Source: JBBIRM01 sp037441765
Lineage (GTDB): Bacteria > Desulfobacterota > BSN033 > UBA1163
DNA length: 9,765 bases
Direction of reading: 5' to 3'
Assembly: GCA_037441765.1 (NCBI GenBank)
Contig: JBBIRM010000105.1
Span: 1-9,765, forward strand
The translations under genes and the position numbers were made by a program. The number at the start of each line of letters is the position of its first letter. Position 1 is the first letter of the stretch. The notes under the pieces are model-generated. The model had not been told where the DNA came from, searched no databases, and saw only the letters and a program-made list of their open reading frames with translations. Below are positions 6,072-9,765 of this stretch, in pieces.

Positions 6072-7592
6072 ATGAAAAAGAGGGATTTGTTTTGTAGTCT
6101 TCTTTCTGCCATCCTCCTCATCCTTTCCTTTCCAAATTTTGATCTCGAATTTTTGGCATGGTTTTCCCTGGTCCCCTTATTCTTTGCTATCAATGGGAAA
6201 ACTTTATTCCAAAGCTTTAAGTTAGGATTTCTTACTGGTGTACTTTCCTTTCTTGGAATTATCTATTGGGTGATTGTAGCGGTCCACACTTATGGAAACA
6301 TCCCTCTCATTATAAGTGGACTAATCCTTTTGCTTCTTGTCCTCTATTTGAGCCTATTTATTGGGGTCTTTACATTCATATCCCGATTCATTCAAGTCCG
6401 CTTACGAACTCAGAGTTTCCTGTTTGTCCCTGTCTTATGGGCCTCTCTGGAATACCTGCGATCTTTTCTCCTCTCAGGCTTCCCCTGGGCAAACTTAGGC
6501 TACTCTCAATATCTCAACCTCCCTTTCATCCAGATGGCAGAGATCACAGGAAATTATGGCCTCTCTTTTGTTATCGTGATGGTAAATGGCACGCTCTTTG
6601 AGATGCTTGGTCAATGGCCTCAAAAGAAACTTCCCCATTTGAAAATAGTCATTACTGTATTAGTCCTGTTAGGCTTTTTAATCTACGGGTACATAAAAAT
6701 AAATATCGTAGACCGAAAAATGATTAAAAATCCCACACTCAAAATAGGTCTTGTCCAAGGGAACATCGATCAATCGGTCAAATGGGACGAGTCTTATCAA
6801 AAGGAGACAATGAATATTTATGAAAGGCTCTCATTTAAAGTAGCTAAGGGGAGACCCGATCTCATAATTTGGCCAGAGACCGCTACTCCCTTCTTTTTTC
6901 AGGACGCCAAAGAGTTTCAACCCATTGTGTTAGATATACCTAAAAAGACAAATGCTTTTCTTCTCTTCGGAACCCCCTCCTATAAAATAGAGAAGGGCAA
7001 AGTCAATCATTATAATAGCGCTTTGCTGGTCTCTCCCGAAGGTGAATTGAAAGGGAAATATGACAAGATCCACCTTGTTCCCTACGGTGAATACGTTCCC
7101 CTTGGAGAATATATCCCATTAGGATCATTAGGAGAGGGAATCGGAGATTTTAAGCCCGGAAATGAGATCTTCAACTTCTCCCTTCCCCAGGGGAAATTTG
7201 GAGTCCTCATCTGTTTTGAAATCATATTTCCTGACCTCTGTAGAAAATTTGTAAAAAAGGGGGCAAATTTTTTAGTGACCATTACCAATGATGCCTGGTT
7301 TGGGAAAACCTCTGCACCCTATCAACACCTTACCATAGCTATCTTCAGAGCCATTGAAAACAGGGTTTTTATTGCCAGATCGGCTAACACAGGAATTAGT
7401 GCTTTTATCGACCCTGTGGGAAGAATTATAAAGCGAGGAGGCCTTTTTACTGAAGAGACCATAAATGGAACGATTCATCTTTCAAAAGAGAAGACCTTTT
7501 ATACCCTTTACGGAGATGTGTTCGCATGGTGTTGTTCTGTCTGTTCGATTCTCCTTATAGGTCTAGCCCTTTCTCAAAAACATCGTATATGA
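6072..7592 (+). CDS. lnt: Apolipoprotein N-acyltransferase
   Basis: A 506-residue inner-membrane enzyme that transfers an acyl chain from a phospholipid to the N-terminal cysteine of diacylated apolipoprotein, the last step of lipoprotein maturation before Lol-dependent sorting. Hydrophobic helices fill about 5-210, then a periplasmic nitrilase-fold domain (about 222-475), then a final membrane segment (about 481-500). The nitrilase triad is in place: Glu269 (WPETA), Lys332 (KYDKIHLVP) and Cys381 (ICFE); these correspond to Glu267, Lys335 and Cys387 of the E. coli enzyme. Glu340 in PYGEY and Trp238 match other functional positions. Length is typical. The ATG at 6072 starts right at a hydrophobic helix; no good ribosome binding site precedes it. 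It is the first gene of a likely three-gene rightward unit, and the next gene's start overlaps its stop codon. Confidence 0.97.
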   Translation: MKKRDLFCSLLSAILLILSFPNFDLEFLAWFSLVPLFFAINGKTLFQSFKLGFLTGVLSFLGIIYWVIVAVHTYGNIPLIISGLILLLLVLYLSLFIGVFTFISRFIQVRLRTQSFLFVPVLWASLEYLRSFLLSGFPWANLGYSQYLNLPFIQMAEITGNYGLSFVIVMVNGTLFEMLGQWPQKKLPHLKIVITVLVLLGFLIYGYIKINIVDRKMIKNPTLKIGLVQGNIDQSVKWDESYQKETMNIYERLSFKVAKGRPDLIIWPETATPFFFQDAKEFQPIVLDIPKKTNAFLLFGTPSYKIEKGKVNHYNSALLVSPEGELKGKYDKIHLVPYGEYVPLGEYIPLGSLGEGIGDFKPGNEIFNFSLPQGKFGVLICFEIIFPDLCRKFVKKGANFLVTITNDAWFGKTSAPYQHLTIAIFRAIENRVFIARSANTGISAFIDPVGRIIKRGGLFTEETINGTIHLSKEKTFYTLYGDVFAWCCSVCSILLIGLALSQKHRI

Positions 7593-8479
7593 AAACAAAG
7601 ATGAAAACACATCCACACGAGATCCAAAAAAATATTTTGATCGATAACCTTTATCGACATACGGAGTATCTTTCTGTAAGGGTTGGAGAACGCCATCTTT
7701 GGAAAGAAGGTTCTCTCAATAAGACCGTGGACTATATCGAATCAGTCTTTAATGTCTATGGATATACGGTTCACCATCAGAATTACTCCTGTTACGGTAA
7801 AACCGTATCAAATCTAATCGCAGAAAAACGCGGGAGAGAACAGGGAATCGTTGTCATTGGCGCCCACTATGATACTGTGCCCGGAACCCCTGGGGCAGAT
7901 GACAATGCCTCTGCAGTGTCAGGGCTTTTGGAACTGGCAAGGCTCCTTAAAGAGACCTCCCTTAATAAAACCCTTGTCTTTGCGGCATTTGCCAATGAGG
8001 AACCTCCTTGTTTTGGGTCCCATCATATGGGAAGCATGGTTTATGCAAATCATCTTAAGGAACAAGGAGTCTCAGTTGAAGTAATGGTTTCACTGGAAAT
8101 GATCGGGTTCTTCAGAAAAGAACCGATCCAGACCTATCCCCTTCCAGGCATGCAGTTTTTCTATCCAAAAACAGGGAACTTCATTGGAGTAGTAGGAAAT
8201 TTCTTTTCCCACCGATACGTCTCTTTTTTTAAGAAAGGAATTAGAAAGTATTCCAATATAGAAGCAAGGTCCTTAACTGCACCAGAGTTTTTTGGGGGCA
8301 TTAATCTCTCTGATAATTACTCCTTCTGGCGGAATGGGTATAGAGCTGTGATGGTTACGGATACATCGTTCTTCAGAAACAGGAATTACCACCAGGAGAC
8401 CGATACAATAGATACACTCGATTTTGACCAAATGGCTGAAGTAGTGAAGGGTTTATATTATAGCCTTTCAATGTTATGA
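7589..8479 (+). CDS. M28-family zinc aminopeptidase-like protein
   Basis: A predicted metallopeptidase of 296 residues with the M28 (aminopeptidase Y/S type) fold. Metal-site residues visible in order are His93 and Asp95 (GAHYDTVPG), Asp105 in ADDNASA as bridging ligand, Glu137-Glu138 (ANEEPP; general base and ligand), Glu170 (SLEMIG), and His268 (NYHQETDTID). The set is complete, so it should be active; substrate is unknown. The open frame extends upstream to 7526, but that would overlap lnt by 67 bases. The ATG at 7589 overlaps the lnt stop as ATGA, the usual arrangement for translational coupling, so I chose it; a further ATG at 7601 is also possible. No signal peptide is seen from any of these starts, unlike most secreted M28 enzymes, so a cytoplasmic location is inferred. 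The SYLF gene follows closely. Confidence 0.88.
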   Translation: MKTKMKTHPHEIQKNILIDNLYRHTEYLSVRVGERHLWKEGSLNKTVDYIESVFNVYGYTVHHQNYSCYGKTVSNLIAEKRGREQGIVVIGAHYDTVPGTPGADDNASAVSGLLELARLLKETSLNKTLVFAAFANEEPPCFGSHHMGSMVYANHLKEQGVSVEVMVSLEMIGFFRKEPIQTYPLPGMQFFYPKTGNFIGVVGNFFSHRYVSFFKKGIRKYSNIEARSLTAPEFFGGINLSDNYSFWRNGYRAVMVTDTSFFRNRNYHQETDTIDTLDFDQMAEVVKGLYYSLSML

Positions 8480-8487
8480 TATATATT

Positions 8488-8500
8488 ATAGGAGGAGGTG
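8488..8500 (+). promoter_or_regulatory. Very strong ribosome binding site of the SYLF gene
   Basis: The string ATAGGAGGAGGTG contains a near-perfect anti-16S match (GGAGGTG), six bases before the ATG at 8507. It decides the start: the GTG at 8498 is part of this site and should not be taken as the initiation codon. It is the best ribosome binding site in the window. Confidence 0.85.
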
Positions 8501-8506
8501 AATTTT

Positions 8507-9070
8507 ATGAAAAAAAGAATCTATATCAATTTAACATCCTTTTGCATATTGATCATCTTCTTTTTTGGAGGATTTACTGTCACGCTCTCCTATTCGAAAA
8601 CTGCTAAAGAGATCGATTCAGAAGTCGATTACGCTCTTAAGATTTTTCCTAAGTATGTAAAAGGGGCAAAAGAATTTCTCAGTTCGGCAAAAGGTGTGCT
8701 TGTCATACCCAATATTATCAAGGCAGGGTTGGGAGTAGGAGGCCAATACGGTGAGGGGGCCTTGAGGATTGGAGGGAAGACGGTAGAATATTATAGCCTT
8801 GTGGCTGGGTCGGTGGGATTTCAGATTGGGGCCCAGAAGTTGAATCTAATCCTTGTCTTTATGGATGACTCAGTTCTTAAGAATTTTAGGATTAGTTCTG
8901 GATGGAAGGTAGGGGTAGATGGGTCGGTTGCCTTTATTGATGTGGGGAAGGGGAAATCCCTCGATACGGTCAACATCAGAGACCCTATTGTCGGATTCAT
9001 TTTTGGTCAGAGGGGGTTGATGGCCAATGCTACAATCGAGGGGGCTAAATTTACAAAACTGGTAAGGTAA
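8507..9070 (+). CDS. Secreted SYLF/Ysc84-domain lipid-binding protein
   Basis: A 187-residue protein with a Sec-type N-terminal signal: Lys2-Lys3-Arg4, a hydrophobic core at about 6-28, and a likely cleavage near residue 30 (LSYS before KTAKE). No lipobox cysteine is seen, so it is probably a soluble periplasmic or outer-membrane-associated protein. The rest is one SYLF domain: a helix with Asp41-Tyr42-Ala43, then AKGVLVIPNIIKAGLGVGGQ with the glycine-rich sheet, YGEGAL, and SVGFQIGAQ. Members of this family bind phospholipids or phosphoinositides; in bacteria their roles are poorly known. The domain ends GFIFGQRGLMANATIEGAK, as expected, and length is typical. The gene follows the M28 gene by 27 bases with no terminator between, so it is probably co-transcribed with lnt. 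Its stop is six bases from the stop of the converging acetyltransferase gene. Confidence 0.9.
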   Translation: MKKRIYINLTSFCILIIFFFGGFTVTLSYSKTAKEIDSEVDYALKIFPKYVKGAKEFLSSAKGVLVIPNIIKAGLGVGGQYGEGALRIGGKTVEYYSLVAGSVGFQIGAQKLNLILVFMDDSVLKNFRISSGWKVGVDGSVAFIDVGKGKSLDTVNIRDPIVGFIFGQRGLMANATIEGAKFTKLVR

Positions 9071-9076
9071 CCTTTC

Positions 9077-9604
9077 TTAAAGTAGCCGAGTGGAATTGAG
9101 ATCATAGGACTGAAGTCTTAATTCAAATCGCTGTTCCAGAACCTCCTTTCCCCATTGGTTTCCCCTTCGCTGCTCGATCAACCTGAAGCCAAATTTCTCG
9201 TAAAGATGGCGTGCAGGATCTAACCCCTCAAAGGTCCAGAGAAATACTTTTTTAAACCTTTTTTCTTTGCAGAAATGAACTGCCCTCTCAATCAGTTGAT
9301 TACCCACCCCTTTTCCTCGGATCATATCTGAGACTATATACCAGCGAAGATGGGCTCCCTCATAATCTGCGTGGATGCCATCAATCGCAATGGATCCTTC
9401 AATTTGCCCATTGTATATAGCAATCCATAAGCAATCGCGCTCTATTTGATATCGGTCAATAAATTCAGACAATTCCTTAGCCACCTTTGCTTCGAAAAAT
9501 GAACCAAACCCCCAATGTGCATGGTAATATTTCCCATGAAGTTCAACCACCCGTCCAATGGCTCCGGGGATATAGCCTGTTTTGATTTCTATCTCTAAAC
9601 TCAT
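9077..9604 (-). CDS. GNAT-family N-acetyltransferase
   Basis: A 175-residue cytoplasmic acetyl-CoA-dependent acyltransferase; substrate unknown. Motif A is clear: LRWYIVSDMIRGKGVGNQLI (about 86-105), with the acetyl-CoA pyrophosphate loop Arg96-x-x-Gly99-x-Gly101. Motif B follows as LWTFEGLDPARHLYEKFGF (122-140). The start GYIPGAIGRVVELHGKYY and the end QWGKEVLEQRFEL closely resemble the acetyltransferase half of MarR-GNAT fusion proteins; here no MarR part is encoded, so it is a stand-alone version. I chose the ATG at 9604. The frame stays open to a GTG at 9661, but that would place the N-terminus inside the rRNA terminator hairpin. The ribosome binding site is weak; a TGGTATAGA extended -10-like element sits 7 bases before the ATG. 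Confidence 0.9.
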   Translation of the reverse strand: MSLEIEIKTGYIPGAIGRVVELHGKYYHAHWGFGSFFEAKVAKELSEFIDRYQIERDCLWIAIYNGQIEGSIAIDGIHADYEGAHLRWYIVSDMIRGKGVGNQLIERAVHFCKEKRFKKVFLWTFEGLDPARHLYEKFGFRLIEQRRGNQWGKEVLEQRFELRLQSYDLNSTRLL

Positions 9605-9611
9605 GGATTTC

Positions 9612-9620
9612 TCTATACCA
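9612..9620 (-). promoter_or_regulatory. Candidate extended -10 promoter element of the GNAT gene
   Basis: On the minus strand TGGTATAGA matches an extended -10 element (TG-N-TATAAT type) between the rRNA terminator and the GNAT start. There is no -35 match upstream, where the DNA is the U-tract of the terminator. The element would start transcription at or next to the ATG. It is a weak prediction. Confidence 0.3.
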
Positions 9621-9659
9621 GAAAAAGAGAAAAAAGAAAAGCCCGCTAAATTAGCGGGC
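9621..9659 (-). terminator. Intrinsic terminator of the rRNA operon
   Basis: GCCCGCTAA and TTAGCGGGC form a perfect inverted repeat at 9641-9659 (at least 8 pairs around a tiny loop), followed on the minus strand by TTTTCTTTTTTC and further U-rich sequence. It lies about 15 bases after the 5S 3' end and is correctly placed to end the rRNA transcript. Confidence 0.93.
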
Positions 9660-9674
9660 ACAATAAAATTAATC

Positions 9675-9765
<91 letters not shown>

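Noticed and set aside
7526..7588. Upstream ATG for the M28 peptidase
   Set aside because: It would overlap lnt by 67 bases and adds residues without family similarity or a signal peptide.
8498..8506. GTG start for the SYLF protein
   Set aside because: This GTG is part of the ribosome binding site of the ATG at 8507.
9068..9079. Bidirectional terminator between the converging SYLF and GNAT genes
   Set aside because: Only six bases separate the stops and no hairpin with a T-run is visible there.

Overview
The window looks like a chromosomal segment of a Gram-negative, moderately AT-rich bacterium. It encodes Lnt, the last enzyme of triacylated lipoprotein maturation, and also a CdaA-type c-di-AMP synthase and a KimA-type potassium importer. 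That mix, with an ACT-domain malic enzyme and a GNAT protein of the MarR-GNAT type, suggests a Desulfobacterota (deltaproteobacterial) or neighbouring lineage. This is inferred from remembered family distributions, not from a search.

Left part (1-5305), all on the minus strand. Read in the direction of transcription the order is: a diadenylate cyclase fused to a YbbR domain (cdaA), a decayed piece of an Mg-type P-type ATPase, a KimA-family K+ importer, an ACT-domain malic enzyme, and the first 22 codons of an OmpR-like response regulator that runs off the left edge. The last three are separated by only about 40-55 bases and may be co-transcribed. c-di-AMP synthesis next to a KimA homologue points to a local second-messenger/potassium module.

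Middle (5306-6071): a 766-base gap between divergent genes. It holds gene debris: an interrupted IS110-type transposase fragment and what reads as the last two dozen codons of a histidine kinase. Candidate promoters for the rightward genes follow.

Right part (6072-9070), plus strand: lnt (apolipoprotein N-acyltransferase), an M28 zinc peptidase whose best start overlaps the lnt stop (ATGA), and a secreted SYLF/Ysc84-type lipid-binding protein with a very strong ribosome binding site. These look like one transcription unit with envelope-related members at both ends.

Far right (9077-9765), minus strand: the 3' three quarters of a 5S rRNA gene, the rRNA operon terminator, and directly after it a GNAT acetyltransferase gene converging on the SYLF gene.

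The most notable points are the cdaA-YbbR fusion beside a KimA homologue, the P-type ATPase relic between them, and the two relics in the central gap. I saw no CRISPR array, tRNA or intact mobile element.
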